A stretch of DNA of 64,000 nt from Duganella sp. 1224. Its GTDB lineage: Bacteria; Pseudomonadota; Gammaproteobacteria; Burkholderiales; Burkholderiaceae_D. The stretch spans positions 186,001-250,000 of the forward strand of contig NZ_JACBYS010000005.1 in the NCBI RefSeq assembly GCF_013408245.1. Reading direction: 5' to 3'. Shown one piece after another: positions 44,632-53,519 of the stretch (the first letter of the stretch is position 1; every line of letters begins with the position of its first letter). Below the pieces are notes generated by a model. That model had not been told where the DNA came from and did not search any database. It saw only the letters and a program-made list of their open reading frames with translations. Position numbers and translations under genes: made by a program.

Positions 44632-46116
44632 TTGGCTTCTTCGTACCGCCATGTGGCAGCGTTGCTGCTGATGTTGTCGATGGGCGCGGCCGGCATCAGT
44701 CCGGCGGCGCCGTTCGGCAAGGTGACCGAGCGCAGCAAGCAGAAAGCGGCGGCCGAGGCCGAGCGCGCCGGCGTGCAGCAAAAGCTGTCGGCCCTGAAAA
44801 AGGACATCAGCAAGACCGAGAGCGCCAAGGACGACGCGGCCGACACGCTGGCCGAGTCGGAGCAGGCGATTTCCGACGCCAACCGCGCGCTGCGCGACCT
44901 GCAGCAGGAGCAGGCCGACACCAACGTCAAGCTGCAGCAGCTGTCGTCCGAGCACGAGCGGCTGGCGGCCACGGTCGCCCAGCAGAAACAGCAGCTGGCC
45001 AGGCTGCTGCGCGAGCAGTACGTGGCGGGCAACGAGGACCGCATCAAGCTGCTGTTGTCCGGCGACAATCCCAACCGCATCAACCGCGACCTGCAGATGC
45101 TGGCCTATGTGTCGCAGGCGCAGGCGCGGCTGCTGGAGGCGCTGCGCGCCAACCTCAAGGCCGTCGAGGTCAACCAGGAGCAGGCGCAGAACGCCAAGGA
45201 CGAGCTGGAAGAAATCGCCCAGGAACAGTTGCAGCAGAAAGCGAAACTGGAGCAGGAAAAGGGCCGCCGCGCGGCCTTGCTGGCCAGCCTGTCGAACAAA
45301 CTGGTGGTCCAGCGCAAGGAGGCGGGCAACCTGGAGCGCGACGAGCAGCGCATGACGGCCCTGGTGGACAAGCTGAACAAGCTGATCGCCGAGCAGGCCG
45401 CCGCTGCCGCCGCCGAGAAGAAACGCCAGGAACAGGTGGCTGCCGCCAAGGCGGCCAAGGCCAAGGCGGAGGCCGAGGCGCGCGCGCTGGCCAAGGCCAA
45501 GGCCGCCGCCGAGGCGGAGCGCCAGCGCCTGGCCCGGGCCAACCAGAACAAATCCGGCACCATCAAGCCGGCGCAGCCGGCCGCGCCCAACCCGGCCGAC
45601 GCGATCGACGCCGACGAGCCGCCGAAAGTGGCTGCTGTCAGGCCGACGCCGGCCCCGGCGCCGGTGGACGAGACGCCTGCCAAGCCGGCCGATATCGCGC
45701 TGGCGCCGGTGGCGCCGGCCGGTGCCTTCGCCAGCCTGAAAGGTCAGCTGCGCGCGCCGGTGGCCGGCAAGGTCACGGCCAAGTACGGCTCCCGCCGCGG
45801 CGAGGGGCCGACCTGGAAAGGCGTGTTCATCCGCGCCAGCGAGGGCGCCGAGGTGCACGCGGTGGCCACCGGCCGGGTGGTGATCGCCGAATGGATGCGC
45901 GGCTTCGGCAACCTGATCATCATCGACCACGGCGGCCAGTACATGAGCTTGTATGCGAACAACGAATCGCTGTTCAAACGGCCGGGCGACACCGTCAAGC
46001 CGGGCGAGGTGATTTCCAGCGTTGGCAATACCGGCAGTAGCGAGGAATCAGGGCTATACTTCGAACTTCGCCATCAGGGCGCGACATTCGACCCGGCGGG
46101 CTGGGTCAAGTTTTAA
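44632..46116 (+). CDS. envC: EnvC-like murein hydrolase activator (coiled coil plus degenerate LytM domain)
   Basis: 494 residues from a TTG at 44632, one base after the gpmA stop; no ATG gives a complete signal peptide. The signal peptide (ALLLMLSMGAAG) is followed by a long coiled coil (about 35-265), an Ala/Glu/Lys-rich and then Pro-rich linker, and a C-terminal M23/LytM domain. Most zinc ligands are replaced (the HxH position reads YFE and the first His site TWKGVF), as in EnvC, so it should activate amidases rather than cut peptidoglycan. Confidence 0.88.
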   Translation: MASSYRHVAALLLMLSMGAAGISPAAPFGKVTERSKQKAAAEAERAGVQQKLSALKKDISKTESAKDDAADTLAESEQAISDANRALRDLQQEQADTNVKLQQLSSEHERLAATVAQQKQQLARLLREQYVAGNEDRIKLLLSGDNPNRINRDLQMLAYVSQAQARLLEALRANLKAVEVNQEQAQNAKDELEEIAQEQLQQKAKLEQEKGRRAALLASLSNKLVVQRKEAGNLERDEQRMTALVDKLNKLIAEQAAAAAAEKKRQEQVAAAKAAKAKAEAEARALAKAKAAAEAERQRLARANQNKSGTIKPAQPAAPNPADAIDADEPPKVAAVRPTPAPAPVDETPAKPADIALAPVAPAGAFASLKGQLRAPVAGKVTAKYGSRRGEGPTWKGVFIRASEGAEVHAVATGRVVIAEWMRGFGNLIIIDHGGQYMSLYANNESLFKRPGDTVKPGEVISSVGNTGSSEESGLYFELRHQGATFDPAGWVKF

Positions 46117-46131
46117 GGTAACGCGGACAAT

Positions 46132-47607
46132 ATGGGCAACAAAGTCAAGAGCATCGGCCTGATCGGCCTCGGTATGGTGGCTGGGGTTGCCGCCTCGTTC
46201 CAGTTTTCCGCCATCGCGCAAAAGGTCACCGGCGCGCCGTTGCCGCTGGAGGAACTGCGCCAGCTGTCGGACGTGTTTGGCCTGATCAAGACCGACTACG
46301 TCGAAACCGTGGACGACAAGAAGCTGCTGACCGAGGCCATTTCCGGCATGGTGTCGTCGCTCGATCCGCACTCGGTCTACCTCGATAAGAAAGCCTTCCG
46401 CGAAATGCGCGAAACCGTGGCCGGCAAATTCGTCGGCATCGGCGTCGAGGTGGGCATGGAGGATGGCTACATCAAGGTGGTGTCGCCGATCGAGGACACG
46501 CCGGCCTTCAAGGCCGGCATCAAGGCCGGCGACCTGATTACCCGCATCGACGGCACCCTGATCAAGGGCATGTCGCTGGACGAGTCGGTGAAGAAGATGC
46601 GCGGCGAGCCGCACTCCAGGGTCAGCGTCACCATCAGCCGCAAGGACGAGGACAAGCCGCTGGTGTTCAACATCACGCGCGAGGAAATCCGCGTGCAGAG
46701 CGTCAAGGCCAAGATCATCGAGCCGGGTTATGCGTGGGTGCGCATCTCGCAGTTCCAGGAACCGACCGTGGACGACATGGCGAAGAAGATCACCGCCCTG
46801 TACCAGCAGGACCCGCACATCAAGGGCCTGGTGCTGGACCTGCGCAACGATCCGGGCGGCGTGGTGCCGGGCGCCATTGGCGTATCGGCCGCCTTCCTGC
46901 CCAAGGATGCGGTGATCGTCTCGACCAATGGCCAGTTGGCCAGCTCCAAGGAGACCTTCTACGGCCGCCAGGAATTCTACGCGCCGCGTTCCCGTAACGA
47001 CCCGCTGGCCAAGCTGCCGGCGGCGCTGAAGGAGGTGCCGATGGTGGTGCTGGTGAACGCCGGTTCCGCCTCGGCCTCGGAGATCGTGGCCGGCGCGCTG
47101 CAGGACTACAAGCGCGCCACCATCATCGGCCAGCAGACCTTCGGCAAGGGTTCGGTGCAGACGCTGCGCCAGCTGACCGCCGATACCGCCGTCAAGCTGA
47201 CCACCGCGCGCTACTACACGCCGAAGAACCGCGCCATCCAGGCGCGCGGCATCACGCCCGATCTGCTGGTCGACGAAACCGCCGAAGGCGATGGCCTGAA
47301 CGGCCTGCGCGTGCGCGAGGCCGACCTGCAAAAACACCTCGGCAACGACAAGGATCCGGAAGTCGCCAACAAGCGCGATGTGCTGGAAGACGAACAGCGC
47401 ATGGCGGCGCTGTCGAAGAAATGGAAGCCGGTGGAATTCGGCTCCCGCGACGACTTCCAGCTGGCGCAGGCGCTGAACCACTTCAAGGGCTTGCCGGTCC
47501 AGGTGTCGAAGGCCGACGCCAAGCCGGCCAACGATGTCGGCGAAACCAAGCCGGATACGCCGGTAAAGACCGAGACACTGCTCAAGCCCGACACCAAAGC
47601 CAAATAA
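46132..47607 (+). CDS. ctpA: S41 family C-terminal processing protease
   Basis: 491 residues: N-terminal signal/anchor (SIGLIGLGMVAGVAASF), a PDZ domain near 95-175 (GVEVGMEDGYIKVVSPIEDTPA), and the S41 catalytic core with nucleophile Ser in NAGSASASE (near 311) and the general-base Lys in FGKGSV (near 338). It trims or degrades envelope proteins. It lies 15 bases after envC. Confidence 0.92.
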   Translation: MGNKVKSIGLIGLGMVAGVAASFQFSAIAQKVTGAPLPLEELRQLSDVFGLIKTDYVETVDDKKLLTEAISGMVSSLDPHSVYLDKKAFREMRETVAGKFVGIGVEVGMEDGYIKVVSPIEDTPAFKAGIKAGDLITRIDGTLIKGMSLDESVKKMRGEPHSRVSVTISRKDEDKPLVFNITREEIRVQSVKAKIIEPGYAWVRISQFQEPTVDDMAKKITALYQQDPHIKGLVLDLRNDPGGVVPGAIGVSAAFLPKDAVIVSTNGQLASSKETFYGRQEFYAPRSRNDPLAKLPAALKEVPMVVLVNAGSASASEIVAGALQDYKRATIIGQQTFGKGSVQTLRQLTADTAVKLTTARYYTPKNRAIQARGITPDLLVDETAEGDGLNGLRVREADLQKHLGNDKDPEVANKRDVLEDEQRMAALSKKWKPVEFGSRDDFQLAQALNHFKGLPVQVSKADAKPANDVGETKPDTPVKTETLLKPDTKAK

Positions 47608-47637
47608 CCGGATGCGCGCCCGTGCCGCATAGAGACG

Positions 47638-48390
47638 ATGGACGACTCACAACTGCTGCGCTACTCGCGCCACATACTGCTCGACGAAATCGGCATCGAG
47701 GGCCAGCAGGCGCTGCTCGATGCGCACGCGCTGGTGATCGGCGCCGGCGGCCTCGGTTCGCCGGCCGCCATGTACCTGACGTCGGCCGGCGTCGGCCGCA
47801 TCACGCTGGTCGATGACGACACCGTCGACCTGACCAACCTGCAGCGCCAGATCGCCCACACCACCGAACGCGTGGGCCAGTCCAAGGCCGCATCGGCGCG
47901 CCTCACGCTACAGCAGATCAATCCCGAGATCACCGTCACCGCGCTGAACGAGCGCGTGGACGACGCCCGCCTGGCGCAGCTGGTGGCCGACGCCGACGTG
48001 GTGCTGGACTGCACCGACAACTTCGCCACCCGCCACGCGGTGAACCGCGCCTGCGTGGCGGCGAATACACCGCTGGTGTCCGGCGCCGTGATCCGCTTCG
48101 ACGGCCAGATCAGCGTCTTCGATCCGCGCGGCGGCGCGCAGCCGTGCTACTCCTGCCTGTTCCCGCAGGACCAGAAGTTCGAGGACGTGGCCTGTTCCAC
48201 CATGGGCGTGTTCGCGCCGCTGGTGGGCGTGGTCGGCGCCATGCAGGCGGCCGAGGCGCTCAAGCTGCTGATGGGCGTGGGCACCTCGCTGGCCGGCCGC
48301 CTGCTGATGCTCGATGGCCTGCGCATGGAATGGACCAGCATCGGCGTCGCCCGCAACGGCGCCTGCCCGGTGTGCGCCGCTCACACTTAA
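47638..48390 (+). CDS. moeB: Molybdopterin-synthase adenylyltransferase MoeB / ThiF-type E1-like enzyme
   Basis: 250 residues. Nucleotide-binding motif GAGGLGSPAAMYL (about 36-48), the DDTVDLTNLQRQ segment and zinc ligands CYSC (near 171) and CPVC (near 243). It adenylates the C-terminal glycine of MoaD, and some members serve ThiS. No moaD or thiS is nearby, so the partner is open. Confidence 0.9.
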   Translation: MDDSQLLRYSRHILLDEIGIEGQQALLDAHALVIGAGGLGSPAAMYLTSAGVGRITLVDDDTVDLTNLQRQIAHTTERVGQSKAASARLTLQQINPEITVTALNERVDDARLAQLVADADVVLDCTDNFATRHAVNRACVAANTPLVSGAVIRFDGQISVFDPRGGAQPCYSCLFPQDQKFEDVACSTMGVFAPLVGVVGAMQAAEALKLLMGVGTSLAGRLLMLDGLRMEWTSIGVARNGACPVCAAHT

Positions 48391-48402
48391 CCAAGGAAAC
48401 CG

Positions 48403-50520
48403 ATGAAACGACTTGCCGTCCTGCCGTTCGCTTTAGCCGCCGCCTTCGCCGCGCACGCCGCCACCACCACCAGGTACCTGATCATCGCGGAAAACCAGAA
48501 GCAGATCGGCGAGCAGGTCGTCACGCGCGAGGACGACGGCCTGACCAAGGTGCGCTTCATCTACAAGGACAATGGCCGCGGCCCGGAATTGACCGAGCAG
48601 TTCCGCCTGGGGGCGGACGGCACCATGACCGAGTACGCGGTCAAGGGCAACTCCACCTTCGGCGCCGTGGTCGACGAGCAGTTCAGCCGCCAGGGCGACC
48701 AGGCGCAGTGGAAGTCGACCTCCGAGCAGGGCCAGAAAACCGTCAGTGGTCCGGCCGCCTATCTGCCGCTGAACAGCTCATTCGAAGTGGAGTCGATTGC
48801 CATTGCCGCGCTGGCGAAAGCGCCGGACGGCAAGCTGCCGTTGCTGCCATCGGGCACCCTGTCGCAGCAGGAGCTGGACCGCGTGGAAGTCACCAGCGCG
48901 GCCGGCCAGAAACAGACCGTGCGCCTGCTGGCGCAGACCGGCGTCGGCCTGTCGCCCTCGTTCTACTGGGCCACCGCCGATGCGCAACCGCGCCTGTTCG
49001 GCGTCATCATCCCCGGCTTCGCCAGCATGCTGGAAGAGGGCTGGCAGGGCGCCACCGCCACGCTGGCCGCGCGCCAGAAAACGGCCGAACAGAAGCTGCT
49101 GACCGCCATGGCCGACAAGCTGCAGCACCCGCTCACCGGCCTGACGGTGGTGCGCAACGCCCGCATCTTCGACAGCGACAAGGCCAGCGTCGGCCAGCCG
49201 TCGGACATCTACGTGCTGCGCGGCCGCATCACCGCCGTGCTGCCGGCCGGCTCGCCGGTGCGCGAGGCCGACAACACCATCGATGCCGCCGGCCGCATCG
49301 TGCTGCCTGGCCTGTTCGACCTGCACGGCCACGTGGACCGCTGGGGCGGCGCGCTGAATATGTCCACCGGCGTGACCAGCGTGCGCGACATGGGCAACGA
49401 CAACAAGCAGCTGCAGGCCATGCTGGACGAAACCGCCGCCGGCAAGCTGCTGGCGCCGCAGGTGGTGCCGGCCGGCTTTTTGGAGGGCGAAAGCCCGTAC
49501 AGCGCCAACAACGGCTTCGTCATCAAGGACCTGAAGCAGGCCAAGGAGGCCATCGACTGGTACGCGGAGCGCGGCTATCCGCAGCTGAAGATCTATAACT
49601 CGTTCCCGAAAGCCATCCTGAAGGAGACGGTGGCGTATGCGCACAGCCGCGGCATGCGCGTCTCGGGCCACATTCCGGCCGGGCTGCGCGCGCAGGAGGC
49701 GCTGGACGCCGGCTACGACGAAATCCAGCACATCAACCAGGTGCTGCTGAATTTCCTGGTCAAGCCGGACACCGAAACCCGTAATCTCAACCGCTTCGTG
49801 CTGCCGGCCGAGAAGGTGGCGGACCTGGACTTCAATTCCAGGCCGGTCAAGGACTTCGTCGCCTACCTGGCGAAGAAGCAGATTTCCATCGACCCGACCA
49901 TGGCCACCTTCGCCTTCCTCAAGCAGCGCGACGGCGACATGAACGAGCCGTATGCGGCGGTGGCGTCGCACATGCCGCCGGACGTGGCGCGCGGCTTCAA
50001 GGTAGGCACCATGAAGATCGAAGGCGACGCCCAACTGAAGCGCTACGAGAAGTCGTACGCCAAGATGGTGCAATTCGTCGGCATCATGTACAAGGCCGGC
50101 GTGCCGATCGTGGCCGGCACCGACGACGTTCCCGGCTTTACGCTGCACTCGGAGCTGGCGCTGCTGGTCAAGGCCGGGCTGACGCCGGCGCAGGCGCTGC
50201 AGGTGGCCACCCGCAACGGCGCGCGCTACACCCGCACCAGCAATGAGCGCGGCAGCATCACGCCGGGCAAGCTGGCCGACATCGTGCTGGTGGACGGCGA
50301 CCCGACCAAGAACATCGAGGACGTGCGCAAGGTGGCGGCGGTGATCACGCGCGGCTTCCTGATCTACCCGCGCGAGATCGACGCGGCGCTGGGCATCGCG
50401 CCCTTCGTCGCCGACGCCCCCAAGGTGATGACCGCCACCGCGCCGGCGACGGCGGACTACGGCGGCAGCAACGACGGTGCCCGTGCCCGCATCGACGCCA
50501 GCGCCCGCAAGCGCGACTGA
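48403..50520 (+). CDS. Exported amidohydrolase with a large N-terminal domain
   Basis: 705 residues; AAGGAAA before the ATG and a signal peptide ending near AHA-AT. Residues 20-235 form a domain with repeated beta strands that I cannot name. The rest is an amidohydrolase with HxH at 307/309 (DLHGHVDRW), later metal His in SGHIPAG and EIQHINQ, and the Asp in AGTDDVPG. Relatives include periplasmic imidazolonepropionase-like or dipeptidase-like enzymes. Substrate unknown. Confidence 0.82.
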   Translation: MKRLAVLPFALAAAFAAHAATTTRYLIIAENQKQIGEQVVTREDDGLTKVRFIYKDNGRGPELTEQFRLGADGTMTEYAVKGNSTFGAVVDEQFSRQGDQAQWKSTSEQGQKTVSGPAAYLPLNSSFEVESIAIAALAKAPDGKLPLLPSGTLSQQELDRVEVTSAAGQKQTVRLLAQTGVGLSPSFYWATADAQPRLFGVIIPGFASMLEEGWQGATATLAARQKTAEQKLLTAMADKLQHPLTGLTVVRNARIFDSDKASVGQPSDIYVLRGRITAVLPAGSPVREADNTIDAAGRIVLPGLFDLHGHVDRWGGALNMSTGVTSVRDMGNDNKQLQAMLDETAAGKLLAPQVVPAGFLEGESPYSANNGFVIKDLKQAKEAIDWYAERGYPQLKIYNSFPKAILKETVAYAHSRGMRVSGHIPAGLRAQEALDAGYDEIQHINQVLLNFLVKPDTETRNLNRFVLPAEKVADLDFNSRPVKDFVAYLAKKQISIDPTMATFAFLKQRDGDMNEPYAAVASHMPPDVARGFKVGTMKIEGDAQLKRYEKSYAKMVQFVGIMYKAGVPIVAGTDDVPGFTLHSELALLVKAGLTPAQALQVATRNGARYTRTSNERGSITPGKLADIVLVDGDPTKNIEDVRKVAAVITRGFLIYPREIDAALGIAPFVADAPKVMTATAPATADYGGSNDGARARIDASARKRD

Positions 50521-50554
50521 GTAAGTAGATATCGCCATCGCCCTGATTCCGCCT

Positions 50555-50560
50555 TATACT
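50555..50560 (+). promoter_or_regulatory. Possible -10 element of the T2SS operon
   Basis: TATACT lies 29 bases before the gspG ATG in the 68-base gap after the amidohydrolase gene. No clear -35 is visible and gspG has no GGAG-like ribosome site, so a leader of other type is possible. Confidence 0.35.
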
Positions 50561-50588
50561 CTGCACTCTTTGAATTTGTTATCAAATT

Positions 50589-51044
50589 ATGAAAAAGCTC
50601 ACACTTCGCCGCCGCGCCGCGCAACGCCTGCAACGCGGCTTTACGCTGATCGAAATCATGGTGGTGGTGGTCATCATGGGCGTGCTGGCCGCGCTGGTGG
50701 TGCCCAAGCTGCTGAACCGCGCCGGCGAGTCGAAAGTGGCCGCCGCCAAGGTCGATATCGCCACCATCATGCAGGCGCTCAAGCTGTACAAGCTGGATAA
50801 CCAGCGCTACCCGACCACCGAGCAGGGCCTGCAGGCGCTGATCGAAAAGCCGACCAGCGGCCCGGCCGCCAACGGCTGGAAGGCCGGCGGCTACGTCGAG
50901 AAGATGCCGAAGGACCCGTGGGGCAATCCGTACCAGTACCTGTCGCCGGGCATCAAGGGCGAGGTGGACGTGTTCTCCTACGGCGCCGACGGCCAGCCGG
51001 GCGGCACGGGCGACGACGCCGACATCGGTTCCTGGGAAAACTGA
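50589..51044 (+). CDS. gspG: T2SS major pseudopilin GspG
   Basis: 151 residues with a basic leader and prepilin cleavage site RG-FTLIE (Gly17/Phe18, Glu at +5). The soluble domain includes LDNQRYPTTEQGLQALIEKP and the calcium-loop end GQPGGTGDDADIGSW. It builds the pseudopilus of the type II secretion system. First gene of a long operon. Confidence 0.96.
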   Translation: MKKLTLRRRAAQRLQRGFTLIEIMVVVVIMGVLAALVVPKLLNRAGESKVAAAKVDIATIMQALKLYKLDNQRYPTTEQGLQALIEKPTSGPAANGWKAGGYVEKMPKDPWGNPYQYLSPGIKGEVDVFSYGADGQPGGTGDDADIGSWEN

Positions 51045-51065
51045 TCACAGACGGGACGCGGGATC

Positions 51066-51536
51066 ATGCGCGCCGGCCAGCGTGGCTTCACGCTGATCGA
51101 ACTGCTGGTGGTGATGGTCATCCTGGGCATCACGCTGGGGCTGGTGTCGCTCAGCGCCATGCCGGGCCAGAAACAGGCCATGCAGCAGGATGCCAGGCGC
51201 ATCGCGTTGCTGCTGCAACTGGCGCGCGACGAGGCCATCGTGCGCAACCGCCAGATCGCCTTTGAGGCGGGCAGCGACAGCTACCGCTTCATGATCCGCA
51301 ACGACAACAAGCAATGGGAGCAGGTAGTGCAGGACGACCTGCTGCGCGAGCGCGAATTCAAGAACGCCCCGGTGACGCTGCTGCTGGACCCGGCGCCGGC
51401 GCTGCAGGACGCCAACCTGCGCATCGTCTTCGGCCGCGAGCCGGTCGACAAACCCTTCGTGCTGACCATGGCCGCCAGCGACGGCACCACGGTCGCCATC
51501 CGCGCCGACGGCATCGGCCACTTCACGGTGGACTGA
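51066..51536 (+). CDS. gspH: T2SS minor pseudopilin GspH
   Basis: 156 residues with leader RG-FTLIELLVV (Gly7/Phe8, Glu12) and a variable beta-rich C-terminus typical of GspH/FimT. It belongs to the tip of the pseudopilus. It lies 21 bases after gspG. Confidence 0.92.
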   Translation: MRAGQRGFTLIELLVVMVILGITLGLVSLSAMPGQKQAMQQDARRIALLLQLARDEAIVRNRQIAFEAGSDSYRFMIRNDNKQWEQVVQDDLLREREFKNAPVTLLLDPAPALQDANLRIVFGREPVDKPFVLTMAASDGTTVAIRADGIGHFTVD

Positions 51537-51538
51537 CC

Positions 51539-51907
51539 ATGCGCCGTTCCTCTCGCGGTTTCACCATGCTGGAAGTGCTGGTCGCGCTGATGATCGTGGC
51601 CACGGCGCTGATCGCCTCGCTGCGCGCAGTCGGCAGCCTGACCGGCAACAGTGACGGCCTGCGCGCCAACATGATGGCCACCTGGTCGGCCGAGAACCGG
51701 CTGGTGCAACTGCGCCTGTCGCGCGTGTTCCCGCCGATCGGCAAGACCACCTTTGAATGCCCGCAGGGCGACCTGCCACTGGTGTGCGAGGAAGAAGTCA
51801 TCGCCAGCCCCAATCCGCGTTTCCGCCGGGTGGAGGTCAGCGTGTATGAGGCCAGCCATCCGGAGCGCCGCATCATCAAGCTGGTCCAACTGGTGCTGAA
51901 TTCATGA
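51539..51907 (+). CDS. gspI: T2SS minor pseudopilin GspI
   Basis: 122 residues from ATG 51539, two bases after the gspH stop. Leader RG-FTMLEVLVALMIV with Glu at +5, followed by the GspI domain with the ENRLVQLRL segment. With J and K it forms the tip complex. Confidence 0.93.
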   Translation: MRRSSRGFTMLEVLVALMIVATALIASLRAVGSLTGNSDGLRANMMATWSAENRLVQLRLSRVFPPIGKTTFECPQGDLPLVCEEEVIASPNPRFRRVEVSVYEASHPERRIIKLVQLVLNS

Positions 51908-52560
51908 CCGCGCGCGCGCGTGGCTTCACGCTGATCGAACTGCTGCTGGCCATTTCCATCCTGGCCATCATCGCGGTGCTGGGCTGGCGTGGGCTGGACA
52001 GCATCATCCGCTCGCGCGTGACGCTGACCAGCGACATGGAGCAGACCCGCGGCCTGCAACTGGCCTTCGCGCAGTTGCAGAGCGATTGCGAAAACCTGGC
52101 CGGCAGCGCGCTGCTGCACCGCCGCGCCTTCATCCAGGCCGAAGACAACCGCGTCACGCTGGTGCGCGTGGTAATGGCCGAGAACCAGCCCACGCGGCTG
52201 CAGGTGGTGTCCTACCGCGTGAACGCCGACGGCGTGCTGACGCGGCGCGAATCGAACGCCACCCGCGAGCTGACGCAGCTCGACAGCCTGTGGCAGGCGG
52301 CGCTCAGCGACACCGACACGGCCGACGCCAACAGCGCGGTGGCGCTGCAGTCCAACGTGCAGAGCATGAACATGCGCCTGTGGGTGCCGTCGGCGGCGGC
52401 CGGCGCGGCGCCCACCCCCGCCAACGCCGGCGGCTGGGTGGCGGCGGCCGGCGTCTCCAGCGCCGGCGTGGCCGGCCTGCCGACCGGGCTGGAAGTGGCG
52501 CTGACGCTGCGCGGCCAGCAGGTCCCGCTGATCAAGTCCTTCCTGCTGGGGGCGCTATGA
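51904..52560 (+). CDS. gspJ: T2SS minor pseudopilin GspJ
   Basis: 218 residues; ATGA overlap with gspI. Leader RG-FTLIELLLAISIL (Glu12) and the GspJ core (LQSDCENLAG). An Ala/Gly-rich insert near residues 160-195 (VPSAAAGAAPTPANAGGW) is longer than I expect. Confidence 0.92.
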   Translation: MTARARGFTLIELLLAISILAIIAVLGWRGLDSIIRSRVTLTSDMEQTRGLQLAFAQLQSDCENLAGSALLHRRAFIQAEDNRVTLVRVVMAENQPTRLQVVSYRVNADGVLTRRESNATRELTQLDSLWQAALSDTDTADANSAVALQSNVQSMNMRLWVPSAAAGAAPTPANAGGWVAAAGVSSAGVAGLPTGLEVALTLRGQQVPLIKSFLLGAL

Positions 52561-53492
52561 AGCTGCGGCGCCAACGCGGGGTCGCGGTGATCACCGCGCT
52601 GCTGCTGACCACCCTGGCGGTGACCATCGTCGCCAGCCTGTTCTGGCAGCAGCAGGTGCAGGTGCGCTCGATGGAGAACCAGCGCCTGCAACTGCAAACG
52701 CGCTGGATCCTGCGCGGCGCGCTGGACCTGAGCCGGCTGATTCTGAACCAGGACGTGATGGACTCGCCCAACATCACGCAGCTGAACGGCGTGTGGGCCA
52801 CGCCGCTGGAGGAAACGCGGCTGGACGACTATGTCGAGCGCGAACGCCTGCAGGGCGAAAATTTCGACGCCACGCTGTCCGGCCGCATGACGGACGCGCA
52901 GTCGCGCTACAATCTCGCCAACCTGGCCGCGTCGAAGCAGGTGGATCCGAACCAGCTGGCCGTGTTCCAGAAGCTGCTGACCAATCTGCGGCTGGACCCC
53001 GGCCTGGCGCAGGGCGTGGCCGACCTGGTGGCGCGCTCGCAAACGCTGCCGCTGCAGCAGAAGCAGGCCACCACCGACGAGCCGATGGAGCTGGTGCGGG
53101 CGGAAGACCTGCTGGCGGTGAGCGGCTTCACGCCGCCGGCCATCGACCAGCTGCGGGACTATGTGATCGTGCTGCCCACCAACGGGACCAACATCAACGT
53201 CAACACCGCGCCGGCCGAGCTGCTGTCGGCGCTGGTGCCGCAACTGTCGCTGTCGGAAGCGGCGGCCATGGTCAACGCCCGCAAGACCGTGTACTACCGC
53301 CAGAAGGCCGACTTCACCGGCACGGCGCAGATGTCCGGCAAGCAGGTGTTTGTGCCGTATGATGTGCGCAGCGATTACTTCCTGGCCTACAGCCGGGTAA
53401 AACTCGACCGGGCGACGCTGGAAACGCAGGCCTTGCTGGCGCGGCCGGGGCGGGTGCCGACCACCACGGTGGCCTGGATACGGGAATACTAG
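52557..53492 (+). CDS. gspK: T2SS minor pseudopilin GspK
   Basis: 311 residues, ATGA-coupled to gspJ. Leader RG-VAVITALLL lacks the +5 Glu, which is normal for GspK, the tip subunit. A large alpha-domain insertion and the ending with INVNTAPAELLSALVP fit the family. The much longer ORF that starts in gspJ is a shadow extension. Confidence 0.93.
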   Translation: MKLRRQRGVAVITALLLTTLAVTIVASLFWQQQVQVRSMENQRLQLQTRWILRGALDLSRLILNQDVMDSPNITQLNGVWATPLEETRLDDYVERERLQGENFDATLSGRMTDAQSRYNLANLAASKQVDPNQLAVFQKLLTNLRLDPGLAQGVADLVARSQTLPLQQKQATTDEPMELVRAEDLLAVSGFTPPAIDQLRDYVIVLPTNGTNINVNTAPAELLSALVPQLSLSEAAAMVNARKTVYYRQKADFTGTAQMSGKQVFVPYDVRSDYFLAYSRVKLDRATLETQALLARPGRVPTTTVAWIREY

Positions 53493-53519
53493 AACAGCGA
53501 TGAACGAAAGCGAGATCCT

